A DNA stretch of 64,000 bases from Flavobacteriales bacterium (GTDB lineage Bacteria; Bacteroidota; Bacteroidia; Flavobacteriales_D; Sanyastnellaceae). The notes beneath the pieces are model-generated. The model saw nothing but the letters and a program-made list of their open reading frames with translations. It did not search any database and was not told the DNA's origin. Positions 9,459 to 19,800 of this stretch are shown one piece after another. The position numbers and the translations under genes are program-made. Numbering within the stretch: position 1 is the stretch's first letter; every line of letters begins with the position of its first letter. The stretch lies in the NCBI GenBank assembly GCA_022447625.1, contig JAKVAX010000007.1:1-64000 (forward strand), in the 5' to 3' direction.

Positions 9459-10552
9459 GCCGGCTTGAATAGATGGGCGATGATGTCTGCAATTCGCATC
9501 GAGGCTAGACCGTCTCCAAAAGGATTGACCATCTCAGAAGCGGAAGTATTCCGCCGGAAGGCTCGATCAACTGCTTGGATGATCTTTTCTTCATCATTCC
9601 CAACCAGCGTTGCAATACCTTGTTCCACGGCCTCCATACGTTCGCTCTTTTCACGAAGAACCACGGTTGGAAGTCCGAAAGCCGGAGCTTCTTCTTGAAG
9701 TCCACCGCTATCAGTGATCAATAGGTGAGCTTGATCAAGCGCTGCCACCATTTCTGGGTAGCTCAATGCCTCGATCAAGTGAATGCGTTCGCGATTCCCG
9801 AGCTCTCGGTGAATGACCTCACGTACTTCAGGGTTCAAATGAACCGGAAGTACCAAATGGAGATCTGAATGAGTTGCATTGATCGTCTGTAAGGCCTTGC
9901 AGATGGATTTTAGTCCTTCTCCATGATTCTCCCGACGATGCACCGTAACGATCGCCATTTTTTGTGCTGAAGGAATGGAAAATGGAAGGTCAACCGGAGT
10001 GTCTGAGATCTTTTCACGCATGAATTGAATCGCGTCAACCACAGTGTTCCCCGTTAAATGTACTTCTTCATGTCCTTCCTGTTTCAATAACTGAAAAGCA
10101 CGTGGCGTTGGGGCAAAATGTACGGTGGCCAATTGCCCAATTCCTCTGCGATTGAACTCTTCAGGGAATGGAGCGTAAATGTCTTCTGTGCGCAAACCAG
10201 CCTCTACGTGTCCAACAGGAATCTTGTGGTAGTACGCGGCTAAACCGCCCACGAAGGCGCTGGTAGTGTCTCCTTGCACGAGCACAAGGTCAGGTTTGTT
10301 GTCTTGATTGTGTTCATCAAGTGCAGTAAGTAATCGACCGGTGAGGGCAGCTAATGATTGTCCTTTCCGCATGACGTCAAGTTGGAAATCAGGCGAAATA
10401 CCAAATGCCGAAGGGATGCCCTTCATCAACTCGTCGTGTTGACCAGTGAAGACGATGCGGGGCTCCATACCCGGATAGGTCTTCAGCCGACGGTAAACGG
10501 GGGCTAATTTGATAGCTTCAGGTCGCGTGCCAATGATGAGGTCGATGTTCAC
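9455..10552 (-). CDS. wecB: UDP-N-acetylglucosamine 2-epimerase (non-hydrolysing)
   Basis: 365-residue cytosolic enzyme that interconverts UDP-GlcNAc and UDP-ManNAc, giving an activated ManNAc-type sugar for polysaccharide synthesis. Family motifs are all present: GTRPEAIKLAP at the N-terminus, VQGDTTSAF near residue 90, GHVEAGLRT, PFPEEFNR, and the late TDSGGLQEEA and REKSERMEA segments around the active site. The length is normal. The start is GTG, three bases after the stop of the preceding glycosyltransferase; the 3' end overlaps the next gene by four bases, so the genes are translationally linked. It supplies the precursor for the surrounding transferases. Confidence 0.93.
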   Translation of the reverse strand: MNIDLIIGTRPEAIKLAPVYRRLKTYPGMEPRIVFTGQHDELMKGIPSAFGISPDFQLDVMRKGQSLAALTGRLLTALDEHNQDNKPDLVLVQGDTTSAFVGGLAAYYHKIPVGHVEAGLRTEDIYAPFPEEFNRRGIGQLATVHFAPTPRAFQLLKQEGHEEVHLTGNTVVDAIQFMREKISDTPVDLPFSIPSAQKMAIVTVHRRENHGEGLKSICKALQTINATHSDLHLVLPVHLNPEVREVIHRELGNRERIHLIEALSYPEMVAALDQAHLLITDSGGLQEEAPAFGLPTVVLREKSERMEAVEQGIATLVGNDEEKIIQAVDRAFRRNTSASEMVNPFGDGLASMRIADIIAHLFKPA

Positions 10553-10555
10553 ACC

Positions 10556-11386
10556 TCAAATATCATCATTCTGAGTTAAGGCCTGCTTACGCAACCACCT
10601 TTTGATACCAGTTTGTAGTTGTCCTCCTTTGATATACGACTTGCTCATGATGCTGGTGGTCTTCTTTTTGAATTGGGCTAGCTCCGAATCGGACACGTGC
10701 TCCCAAGAAGCGAGCTCGTTGGCTACTTCTTGATAACCTCGGTCGAGTTTTCCGAGATCAGACATGGCACTCACATTCCCGGTTCGATAACGATAAACAG
10801 GAGAAGGAATGGAACGATATTCTCCAGAAGATGAAATCGATAAGTAGAACAGCAAATCTTCAGAATGAGTCAGGCCTTCCTTGAAATGATAGGTCTTGCC
10901 TTCTCGTCTTCGAATCATCCAGGTAGGACCAAAGAAGCAAGATTCATCAAGTGAAAGCAGCGCTTTAAAGGGATTGCCAGAAAAACTACGAGAGTTCACG
11001 TCTAGTTCTTCGCCATTGTCATCGCTAAACAACTGTACAGCCCCGTCTACAAATTCAACCTCAGGATCCTCGAAGAAGGGGAGCCGGGCTTCTAAGCTAT
11101 TAGGAAGGAGTTGGTCATCAGCATCCAGAAAGCAAAAGAAGTCACCCGTCATGGCCTGGAGACCACGATTTCTAGCGGCGCTTACACCAGCGTTGGCTTG
11201 GGTGAGCAAATGAATGCGTGGATCTGAATACTGTTCAATGATTTGCTGACTGCCATCATTGCTGCCGTCATTGATGCACCACAGTTCCCAATGGTCATAT
11301 GCTTGGTCTAAAACCGATTGAACGGCTGGTTCCAAGGTCTTTTCCGAGTTGAAAAAAGGAAGTATGATGCTTACGAGTGGTTTCAT
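10556..11386 (-). CDS. Glycosyltransferase family 2 protein
   Basis: 276-residue GT-A fold transferase. The N-terminal VSIILPFFNSE strand, the INDGS.DGS nucleotide-binding loop near residue 40 and the FLDADDQ metal-binding DxD near residue 90 are typical of family 2. It probably adds a sugar to a lipid-linked glycan at the inner face of the membrane. It lacks membrane helices, so it is not a processive synthase. It overlaps the preceding gene by four bases (ATGA). The sugar specificity cannot be read. Confidence 0.88.
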   Translation of the reverse strand: MKPLVSIILPFFNSEKTLEPAVQSVLDQAYDHWELWCINDGSNDGSQQIIEQYSDPRIHLLTQANAGVSAARNRGLQAMTGDFFCFLDADDQLLPNSLEARLPFFEDPEVEFVDGAVQLFSDDNGEELDVNSRSFSGNPFKALLSLDESCFFGPTWMIRRREGKTYHFKEGLTHSEDLLFYLSISSSGEYRSIPSPVYRYRTGNVSAMSDLGKLDRGYQEVANELASWEHVSDSELAQFKKKTTSIMSKSYIKGGQLQTGIKRWLRKQALTQNDDI

Positions 11387-12462
11387 TGAAGGAGTTCTTC
11401 AATGTAATCAACTTGTTGTTTATAGCTGCGGTCATCACAGAATGCGCGACGCTTAGCCTGTAATTCAGGTGAGTTGAATGAAGCTGTGTCGTTCAGTGCT
11501 TGTTCCATCAATGTCATCCAAACGGCTTCTTCATCTGCCATTTCGAATAGCTCCAACTGCCAATAACTATCAAGGATGTTGGAGACAATCACGCGTCCAG
11601 TACTCAAGAACTCACAGATCTTATGCGGGTTCGCAACCTGCTCGTATTCATCTGTTTGATAAGCCACCATAAATACATCCGCAGATGCCAAACACTCGTG
11701 GTAGGCGCGTCCTTGTAATGGACCTAAAAGGGTAACATTTGGAAGCGTCTTCAGTTCTTCCACGAAGTCAAGTGCTGCTTGACTCGGTTTCTTCATAAAG
11801 TTTCCCGTTTCATGCACCCCCGCAAAATGAAAATCGGCGTAATGGAAGCGTTTGACGGCATTCAATACACGTTCACGATCTAATAGTTCAATCAACAGAT
11901 TTCCGCTATAAACCACTCGTTTTCGAGGGTGTGGGCTTGTCCATTCGGGAGCGAGAATTACGTTGCACCCATGACCAATATTGAAACTGCGCTCATTCTT
12001 TTCCTTCAAGCGTTCTTGAATAAATCGAGTGGTACAAAGACAAAGGTCGGCCGTAGCTGCAGCACGTTTCCACTCAAAATCTTGGTTGAGATCCACTACA
12101 TGATGTATCGAAGTAGCTCCTTTGATTGCATTTAAATCAAAGAAACGCGAGTTGTCAAAAGACCAAATGATATCGGGTTTGCCTTTGGTGATCGAGGCAA
12201 TCTTAATGAGCTCTCTGCGCTGCAATTGTTTAGCGATGATCGCAGGAAGTTTGCGCAGGCCTTTAAACGGGTGCCAAGACATGATTCGAAGATTCTCTAT
12301 ACCCTCAATCGTTCTGGGCTCTGCAGATCCTCCTGGTGGTTCAATGAAGACAACATCATTGCCACGACGAGCTAACTCTAAAGCATAGTGATGCTTAGAA
12401 AGCAGCTGTTCTGCCCAAGGCTCAGGCGAGATAATCCAGATTATTTTTTCCTCGAAATTCAA
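11383..12462 (-). CDS. Glycosyltransferase, TuaH-like GT-B type
   Basis: 359 residues. The N-terminus IIWIISPEPWAEQ...HHYALELARRGNDVVFIEPP resembles the acceptor half of TuaH-type glycosyltransferases. The C-terminal NPHKICEFLSTGRVIVS segment matches the donor-binding K.YEYLA.G.P.V pattern of GT-B enzymes. It probably acts in surface glycan synthesis. Both ends overlap neighbours by four bases, so it sits in the middle of a coupled operon. Donor and acceptor are not known. Confidence 0.75.
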   Translation of the reverse strand: MNFEEKIIWIISPEPWAEQLLSKHHYALELARRGNDVVFIEPPGGSAEPRTIEGIENLRIMSWHPFKGLRKLPAIIAKQLQRRELIKIASITKGKPDIIWSFDNSRFFDLNAIKGATSIHHVVDLNQDFEWKRAAATADLCLCTTRFIQERLKEKNERSFNIGHGCNVILAPEWTSPHPRKRVVYSGNLLIELLDRERVLNAVKRFHYADFHFAGVHETGNFMKKPSQAALDFVEELKTLPNVTLLGPLQGRAYHECLASADVFMVAYQTDEYEQVANPHKICEFLSTGRVIVSNILDSYWQLELFEMADEEAVWMTLMEQALNDTASFNSPELQAKRRAFCDDRSYKQQVDYIEELLQ

Positions 12463-13691
12463 GACCTCCCGAAGATAGCCCGTTTGATCTGACGGGCCCC
12501 GAGTTTTATGAGGAATCGGTGCATTTTATGCTTGAAGGTCAAATTTGGTTGCTGACGGTGCTCAAAAGCCAATGATTCCTGGAAGAGTTGCTTGTCAATC
12601 GGACGCTTTTCAACCTGTTCCAATGCGGCTCCAAGATGTCGGGCATTTTTCTTCCAATCCAGCTGCTTATCGGCATGCTGTAACGTTCTTTGTTGCCAGC
12701 TTTCCAGTTGCTCACGATCATCAACCGCACATCGCATAGCGTCACTCAACGCCCCTATGTTCACCTCATTCATCAGCCAGTAGTAGTGGTCTTCACGTTT
12801 CCAGTGTTTTTCAACGCTAACGCGGAATCCGTTTTCTCCCTCTTTGATGAACTCGTTCATAGGGGCTTCGTCAGGCACGATAGCCGGAAGTCCGCTAGCG
12901 AGGGCCTCAGGTAGCGAAAGACCTATGCCGTCAAGTCGAGAAGGATATACGTACCAGTCTCCTTCGTGATAGAGTCCTGGAGGAGGCACTTCTTCATTGA
13001 TCCACACGATGCGCTCGTCTGATTCCACGTCTTTCTGTAATTCTGGGAAATGAGAAAGTGGGCGCTGAGCATGGAGGATCAGCTGAATATCATGGTCGGG
13101 AAGTCTCTTGAAGGCCTTCACGCAGAGATCAGTTCCTTTGCGTTTTGGGTTATATCCGAGGGAGTGAAAGAAGCGGAAACCGCGTTCCGCCCGTTCAGTG
13201 CGAGAGTACAAAGATAAATCTACGCCCCAAGGAACATACATGGCACCAGGCAAGTGTTTGAAAACGCTGTAATGGCGTTTGGTATTGCAGAGTAGGAAGT
13301 CATAATGAGCGAAAAAGGGAGCGGTGGAATCAGTATAGTAATCGATGTATGCACCTATCAATGGACGTTCTTTTAACCCGAGCAAACGGTGAATGACATC
13401 CCAACTGTGTTGTTCGTTGAAGAGAAGGTAAGCAGGTTTTTCACGCTCCATCCAAGCGCTGAAGTCGTTCCAATCAATGGTGGTTCTAAGCGCTCCAGGT
13501 AAGAATTCGCCCCAATACACGAAGTCTTGAGCCCACTTGGGGTCATTGTGCGGGAATTCATCACCGGCACGCGCATACACGCGTATGGTGAATCGCTCCT
13601 GTAGCGCAGCTATGTACGCAAGAGAGACGTGAGTTGCGCCGCGTTCGAACCAGGTGCTTATGATTCCGAGAACCGGCTTTGTGGCCTTCAT
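12459..13691 (-). CDS. Glycosyltransferase family 4 protein
   Basis: 410-residue GT-B transferase and first gene of the glycan operon. The N-terminal GIISTWFERGATHV loop and the C-terminal SRLDGIGLSLPEALASGLPAIVPDEAPMNEFI segment, with the family 4 E-x7-E arrangement, support the call. The ATG at 13691 is preferred over the GTG one codon upstream because it gives the conserved MKATKPVLGIIS beginning. A TACCTTTA element lies seven bases before that ATG, so the transcript may have almost no leader. Confidence 0.85.
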   Translation of the reverse strand: MKATKPVLGIISTWFERGATHVSLAYIAALQERFTIRVYARAGDEFPHNDPKWAQDFVYWGEFLPGALRTTIDWNDFSAWMEREKPAYLLFNEQHSWDVIHRLLGLKERPLIGAYIDYYTDSTAPFFAHYDFLLCNTKRHYSVFKHLPGAMYVPWGVDLSLYSRTERAERGFRFFHSLGYNPKRKGTDLCVKAFKRLPDHDIQLILHAQRPLSHFPELQKDVESDERIVWINEEVPPPGLYHEGDWYVYPSRLDGIGLSLPEALASGLPAIVPDEAPMNEFIKEGENGFRVSVEKHWKREDHYYWLMNEVNIGALSDAMRCAVDDREQLESWQQRTLQHADKQLDWKKNARHLGAALEQVEKRPIDKQLFQESLAFEHRQQPNLTFKHKMHRFLIKLGARQIKRAIFGRS

Positions 13692-13698
13692 CACGGCC

Positions 13699-13706
13699 TA
13701 AAGGTA
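13699..13706 (-). promoter_or_regulatory. Candidate -7 element for the glycan operon
   Basis: TACCTTTA on the minus strand matches seven of eight positions of the Bacteroidota TAnnTTTG box. No TTG is visible 19-21 bases further upstream, so support is weak. Confidence 0.3.
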
Positions 13707-13715
13707 AGGAACGGC

Positions 13716-14765
13716 CTAATTGCAGGGAAGCCCAATCGTCGAAAGAAAGGCGAGAAGGTCAGCCACGGTCACTTGATCATCGTCAGTTAGATCAGCTTGA
13801 CAGTTCACCGTACAACCGAAATCGCCAAGAAGGGTCAGCAGATCGGTGGTGTTCACTTCGCCATCACCGTTGAAGTCTCCCAGACAGCCACCTAGGCTAG
13901 CGCCAAATCTCAATACGTATCCGTCGTATTCCCCCAGAGAAGAGCGGGATGTAACATCGCCATTATCATCGGTGATTATCATCGTCTGCTCAAACTCTCC
14001 TCCAATCACTATGGAGTTGTCATTTTGAGCCAGAGCTAACGACTTATTTCGTCCAATATCACCGCTAAAGATGAGGTGTGCGTTGAGCACACCTGTTGTG
14101 TCGTATTGAGCAATGAAAGTGCGTTCGTTTAGAACGTCGTAAGACACCGTATTCCCATCTGAAGAAGCGAGCGACCCGGTAAGATTCACCATTCCACTCA
14201 CGCTGATTACGTCGTTTTGAAGGGTCATTTGTCCAGCCTCAGCTTTGAAGCTACTGGTGGTAACGTTGGTAGCGGAGCTTAAGTCACCACCCACGGTGTA
14301 TTTCAAGAGGAAAACATCACTGGAGTTTCCGGAACTCAAGTCGATTGACCCTGTAGACCCGTCGAAAGTTTGAGTGCCGGAGAACTGGCCAAGGACAAAA
14401 AGGGATCCATTCGAGCTGATCTTCATCTCAGTGATATCTGTACCATTTCCACCGGCCAGGTGAGCCCAGCGGTAGCTTCCATCGGCTTCATAGGCTACAA
14501 TCACCATGTCATTGGAACCTCCACCTGGAATTGCCGGTGCAGCTCCAGCCGGATCAAATACCACATTGAACCGCTTAATCGCCGCCATGTAAATGCGTTG
14601 ATCGTCTCCAATTTGAATGTCAACCGCGTAATCGTTTGAGGTAGAACCAAACGAGTTTGCCCAAAGTAATGCCCCATTGAGGTCGAGTTTAGCCAAGAAG
14701 ATATCACTGTTGCCATTGTCGCTAAGGGTGGTTCCGGCATCCAACTCTAGGTTCCCTTGGAAACC
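13716..14765 (-). pseudogene. 3' part of interrupted beta-propeller/dockerin-type protein
   Basis: This is the same reading frame as the ORF that stops at 14766, and it continues for 349 codons beyond that TGA. It carries further propeller-like repeats (LFVLGQFSGTQTFD, SIVIGGEFEQT) and ends in two dockerin-like EF-hand loops: DFNGDGEVNTTDLLTLL and DLTDDDQVTVADLLAFL. Dockerin-like ends bind calcium. The first ATG-like start in this part is a TTG at 14744, which has no signal peptide, so an independent functional product is unlikely. Best read as the tail of a gene broken by one nonsense change, unless the stop is a sequencing error. Confidence 0.75.
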
Positions 14766-16730
14766 TCAAGCCATGAGTAGATAATCGTCTTTTACCTCAA
14801 TGTCATAGGCGTTTTGAATGGCATTTTGATTTAGGTATGTTTCTTTCCAGATGAGGTTGAGATCGCTATCAAGCTTCATCAAAATGAGCGCAGCGAGATT
14901 GTTGATATTAGCGGGCTCTGTGGCCAGCCCACCAGGGCATTCATAAGTAAAGTCTCCAAAGTAACTACCGAAGACGTAGATATTGTCGTCGCCATCGACA
15001 TCAAGCCCCCTTAATTGGAAATTATTCGAGCCGCTTAGCGCAGCTAATCCTTGTTCACCACCTGAGGCATCCTTCAGAGAGATGAACGCGCTTTGCGAAC
15101 CATTTGATTGAATGGTGTTGCCTTCATCTGTGAAGAGTTGTCCCTCAAAATATCCGGCACTTACTACCGAACCTTCACTTAACATGGCTAGCTCAGTTGT
15201 TGCGTTGGAACCTCCACTGAGAGGATTCACTCCCAGGCCATAGTTAAAGCTCCCCATGCCATCATGCTTGGTGACATAAAGATTGGCGCCACTCACTGCG
15301 TTGAAATCTAGTGCCAGTCCACCTCCTTGGGGGTTGAGGTCGAGCAAATCTTGTCCATTCCCGACGGAACACACTTCATTAGCAGTGTTAAAAGCCGCGC
15401 TAATTCCTTCAGCAAAACTAGAGCTGGAAACTTGATCGTACCAAAGCAATTCATCGTTCGTGTCATACACAGCAGTGAAAGCGTCAGTGGTTTGCGTAGA
15501 AGCTTGTATAGAACCGCCGTTCGGATTCATTTCAACATTTCCAGTGAAGTACCCTGAAATGACGGCATCATTTTCATTGTTCAGGTCTAGACTAAATACA
15601 CGATCGTTGCTGTTGTTGCCGATATTCATGGCACTCACGTAGCTCCCATCGTCGAGATAGCGCGCAAGGAAGATATCGTCTGAACCATTAGAGGAAAGGC
15701 TCGCCGTTCCAGCGCTAGCATCAAAGTCAACAGTCGAACGGAAAGTTCCCGTGACCGCAATTTCTCCATCATTCCAGTCAAGATCATTACCCGCATCGGC
15801 ACTTGTCCAGCCCATGGCATTTACCCATCGGAATGACCCATCATTCTGGTAAGAGGCTACGAAAATATCATCGTTTCCTACCGCGACCGTTGCTGTATTT
15901 CCAGCACCGGGATCAAAGTCTTTCGTTCCCCTGAATTTCCCAGTCACATAGAAATTACCTGCATTGTCCAGGGCAAGTTGGTTGGGATAGTCGAAGTTCA
16001 GGGTTCCTTCAACACTCGTTCCCCAATTGTAAGATCCGGTGCCGGTCGTGTAAGATGAAAACCAAATCTGCTGACCGCCGGCCAAAGCTCCTGGAGTGGA
16101 AACCAAGTCTTCTCCCACTCCCGGGTCGAGGTCGAGTGTCTGACTGAAAGCTCCCGTAGTAATCACCTGCATACCGTCAATCAAAAGGCTTGAGCCACTC
16201 TCGGCACCAGGCCCAGTAAGAAGCTGTGCCCATCGGTAGTCGCCATTGCTATTGTATGAAGCGATCATCGCATCTGACTCATTCGGTTCAAATGCGGTCA
16301 TTGTATTTGAAGGGTCGCTCGGGTCAGGGAAGAAAGTATTACCGAAGGTTCCAATGACGTAGATATTGTCATTCGCATCTACAGCGACATCGTTGTAACG
16401 AGAATTACTGCCTGCGTTGAAAGCTTGTGCCCAAATCAGCGCACCACCGGCGTCATATACAACAATGAATGGGCGTTCAGAACTTGGACTTGAGGTGGTA
16501 ATGGGGAAGAAAGAAGGGGAAGGATCTACGTCAACGGTTCCACGGAATTGACCAACGATCACTAAATCGCCTTGGTTATTGATAACAGAGCTGATTGGCT
16601 CCATCCGATTTCCTTCTCCACTTGCAAAGGAACGCAGCCAATCTGTTTCAAATTGGGCGTTGGCACTCAATGGGTTCATGCTCAGGATCATTGCCAAGCA
16701 TCCCATGAGGATTCTCACTGTATTCATCAC
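14766..16730 (-). CDS. 5' part of secreted beta-propeller-like repeat protein, ends at in-frame TGA
   Basis: 654 residues with a signal peptide ending PLSANAQ. The body consists of repeated units of about 50-60 residues with the pattern [VI].G.F.GT.D.DPG followed by SYN.NG.YRWA; this is the SBBP-type propeller repeat seen in exported Bacteroidota proteins. The TGA at 14766-14768 stands where every other repeat has the glycine before xF (compare YVTGKFRGTKDFD with LLMA-stop-GFQGNLELD). A GGA to TGA change would explain it. Translation would therefore lose the C-terminal dockerin-like domain. The ligand is unknown. Confidence 0.82.
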   Translation of the reverse strand: MMNTVRILMGCLAMILSMNPLSANAQFETDWLRSFASGEGNRMEPISSVINNQGDLVIVGQFRGTVDVDPSPSFFPITTSSPSSERPFIVVYDAGGALIWAQAFNAGSNSRYNDVAVDANDNIYVIGTFGNTFFPDPSDPSNTMTAFEPNESDAMIASYNSNGDYRWAQLLTGPGAESGSSLLIDGMQVITTGAFSQTLDLDPGVGEDLVSTPGALAGGQQIWFSSYTTGTGSYNWGTSVEGTLNFDYPNQLALDNAGNFYVTGKFRGTKDFDPGAGNTATVAVGNDDIFVASYQNDGSFRWVNAMGWTSADAGNDLDWNDGEIAVTGTFRSTVDFDASAGTASLSSNGSDDIFLARYLDDGSYVSAMNIGNNSNDRVFSLDLNNENDAVISGYFTGNVEMNPNGGSIQASTQTTDAFTAVYDTNDELLWYDQVSSSSFAEGISAAFNTANEVCSVGNGQDLLDLNPQGGGLALDFNAVSGANLYVTKHDGMGSFNYGLGVNPLSGGSNATTELAMLSEGSVVSAGYFEGQLFTDEGNTIQSNGSQSAFISLKDASGGEQGLAALSGSNNFQLRGLDVDGDDNIYVFGSYFGDFTYECPGGLATEPANINNLAALILMKLDSDLNLIWKETYLNQNAIQNAYDIEVKDDYLLMA

Positions 16731-16757
16731 TGGTTAGGTTAGCTTTTTCAGACACAT

Positions 16758-16765
16758 TAAAGATA
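16758..16765 (-). promoter_or_regulatory. Candidate -7 element for the propeller gene
   Basis: TATCTTTA on the minus strand, 27 bases before the ATG at 16730, matches seven of eight positions of TAnnTTTG. No good -33 TTG is seen. Confidence 0.3.
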
Positions 16766-16878
16766 CGGAAATTTGAGTTCATCGGGTGTTTCGGATGACT
16801 TAGAGACCGCTCATCAACAATCTGGGTTAGATGGTGACTTGCTTTGTATCTTGCTCATCAACCGAAAGAAATCCGATC

Positions 16879-19800
16879 ATGAATAGCTTACCAAAATTCG
16901 TGCCGACGCTCGTCGGACTGCTCCTACTATCCCTTGCCGGATTCGCTCAAGTAGACATGGATCAATTTAAGCACATGGACATGCGTCATGTAGGTCCAGG
17001 TACAATGAGCGGGCGTGTCACATCCATTGACGTTGTGCGAGATCATCCCAATGTGATTTATGTTGGAACAGCCTCTGGTGGACTCTGGAAATCTGTATCC
17101 GGAGGGATCACATGGGAGCCCATCTTTGATGATCAGGCCGTTCAGTCTATTGGTGCCTTGAAAATTGATCCAAGCAACCCAGATGTGATCTGGGCTGGCA
17201 CTGGAGAGGGGAATCCTCGAAACTCCCACACCTCAGGTGCAGGGATTTATAAAAGTATTGATGGTGGAAAGCACTGGACCTTGATGGGATTGGAAGGAAC
17301 GAAAACAATTCATAGAATCATCGTTCACAGAAACGATCCAAATACCGTGTGGGTTGCAGCTCCGGGTTCAGCTTGGGGTCCTTCCGAAGACCGAGGTATC
17401 TACAAGACCACAGATGGCGGTGAGACATGGAACAAGGTACTCTACGTCAATGACGAAACGGGTTGTGCTGATTTAATCGTTGACCCAGTGAATCCTAATA
17501 AGCTCTTCGCAGCAATGTGGGAACACGGCCGCAAGCCTTGGACTTTTAATTCAGGTGGTGAAGGCTCGGGCCTTTATGTCAGCTTTGATGGCGGTGAAAC
17601 CTGGACCGAACGTACAGAAGACGATGGATTGCCGAAAGGAGATCTAGGACGTATTGGACTCGCAGTTTCTGCAGCGAATCCAAACGTAGTATACGCCCTA
17701 GTTGAAGCTAAGAAGAACGGCCTTTACAAAAGCACCGATGGTGGTTTCGAATGGGAACTCGTTTCAACGAAGAACATTGGAAATCGTCCGTTCTACTACG
17801 CAGACATTTATGCGCACCCTGGTGATGAAAATACGCTTTTCAATCTCTACTCCATGGTAAGCAAGAGTATTGATGGTGGAAAGAATTTCAATGTTATCCT
17901 TCCGTACAGCGGGGTACACCCTGATCACCACGCTTTCTATATCCACCCCGATGATCACAATTACATGATCAATGGAAATGACGGAGGATTGAATATTAGT
18001 CGTGACGGAGGAAAAGATTGGGAGTTCATCACCAACCTGCCTGTTGGTCAGTTCTACCATATCAATTACGATATGGCAACTCCGTACCACGTGTATGGGG
18101 GGATGCAAGACAATGGTTCTTGGCAAGGGCCGGGGTATGTTTGGCACAGCGGAGGTATTCGTAATGAAGACTGGCAAGAGATCAGCTTTGGTGACGGATT
18201 CGATGTGGTTCCTGACCCTTCAGATTTGAACTATGCGTATTCGATGTCTCAGGGAGGATATGTTTCTCGTGTAAATATTGAAACGGGTGATATGCGTTTC
18301 ATTCAGCCAAGACATCCAGAGGGTGAAACACTTCGATTCAATTGGAATGCAGCAATCGCTGCAGATCCACACAACGAGAATGGAGTTTACTTCGGTAGTC
18401 AATACCTCCATCGATCAGCTAATCATGGTGAAAACTGGGAGATCATCTCACCAGACTTGACCACCAATGACACTACGAAGCAACAGCAAGCGATTTCGGG
18501 TGGCTTGAGCATTGATGCCACTGGAGCTGAGAACTTCACATGTATTCTCTGCATAGAGCCGAGTATTCATGATAAAGAAGTGATTTGGGTGGGTACTGAC
18601 GACGGACATGTTCAAGTAACGCGTGACGGTGGAAAGGTATGGCAAGAACAAAGTGAGCGTTTGAAAGGACTTCCAGAGGGAAGCTGGATTGCACAGATCA
18701 TCGCTTCTCCTCACAACCCAGCTGAAGCGTTCGTAGTCGCAAATAACTACCGAAGAAACGATTGGAACCCATACGTATACCACACCACTGACTACGGAGG
18801 TAAGTGGACGCGTATCGTTGATGAAGAGATGGTTTCAGGTCATTCATTGAGCCTCGTTCAAGATCCGGTGGAAGAGAATCTACTCTTCCTTGGAACGGAA
18901 AATGGACTGTACGTCTCATTCAATAAAGGGTCAAACTGGAACAAATGGGAGCATGATTACCCAGCAGTGAGCACCATGGACCTCAAGATCCACCCACGTG
19001 AGCATGATTTGATCATCGGTACTTTTGGTCGTGGTGTGTATATCCTTGATGATATTCGTCCGTTACGCGCTACCGCGGAATCGGAACTGCCTGCCTTGAA
19101 AATCTTTGAGCCAAACACAGCATTAATCCACTCATGGAAACGTCCTAGAGGAGCTCGTTTTGGTGCAGACCACCTCTGGGCTGGCTCCAACAAACGCAGC
19201 GGAGCGGCTCTTAGCTGGTACGTGCTTCCTGACAGCATGGACGCTGAAGAAATGGATACAAAAGCAAACCTACACGTGTTGGCTGTGAATGGAGATACAC
19301 TCCGTTCGCTTGAGCTTTCTCCAGACAGCGGGGTGACACGCAGCAGCTGGTGGATGGACACTAAAGGGGTGAACTTCCCAAGCCGCAGAAAACGCAACGA
19401 TGATTCAGAACCAGGAGGCGGGCCAACCGCTCTTCCAGGAGATTACAAGCTTGTTCTGGAATACAAGGGGATGAAAGACAGCACCACGTTGAGAATCGAT
19501 GTGGATGAACGCATGGACTACGATGCTGCGGTGGCTCAAGCCGCGCTTGAACATGAGTTGAATGTGCAGTCAGTAATCGAACGTGCTGAAGAGACCTTCA
19601 CCCGAATCCGAGAGGCACAAGACATCATCGGTTTTGTGAACAAGCAAATCACAATGGCTGAAGACACCTTGCTGAATGATCTCAAGTCACAAGCTGACTC
19701 GCTCAATGGTGTATTGAAAGACCTTGAGCATCGCTTTATGCGTCCTGAAGGGGAAGAAGGATACGACAGTGTCACAGAGCGAGTCATGTCGCATATCTGG

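Noticed and set aside
14745-14768. TGA recoding as selenocysteine or tryptophan
   Set aside because: Many other genes here end in TGA, and the aligned residue is glycine, not cysteine or tryptophan.
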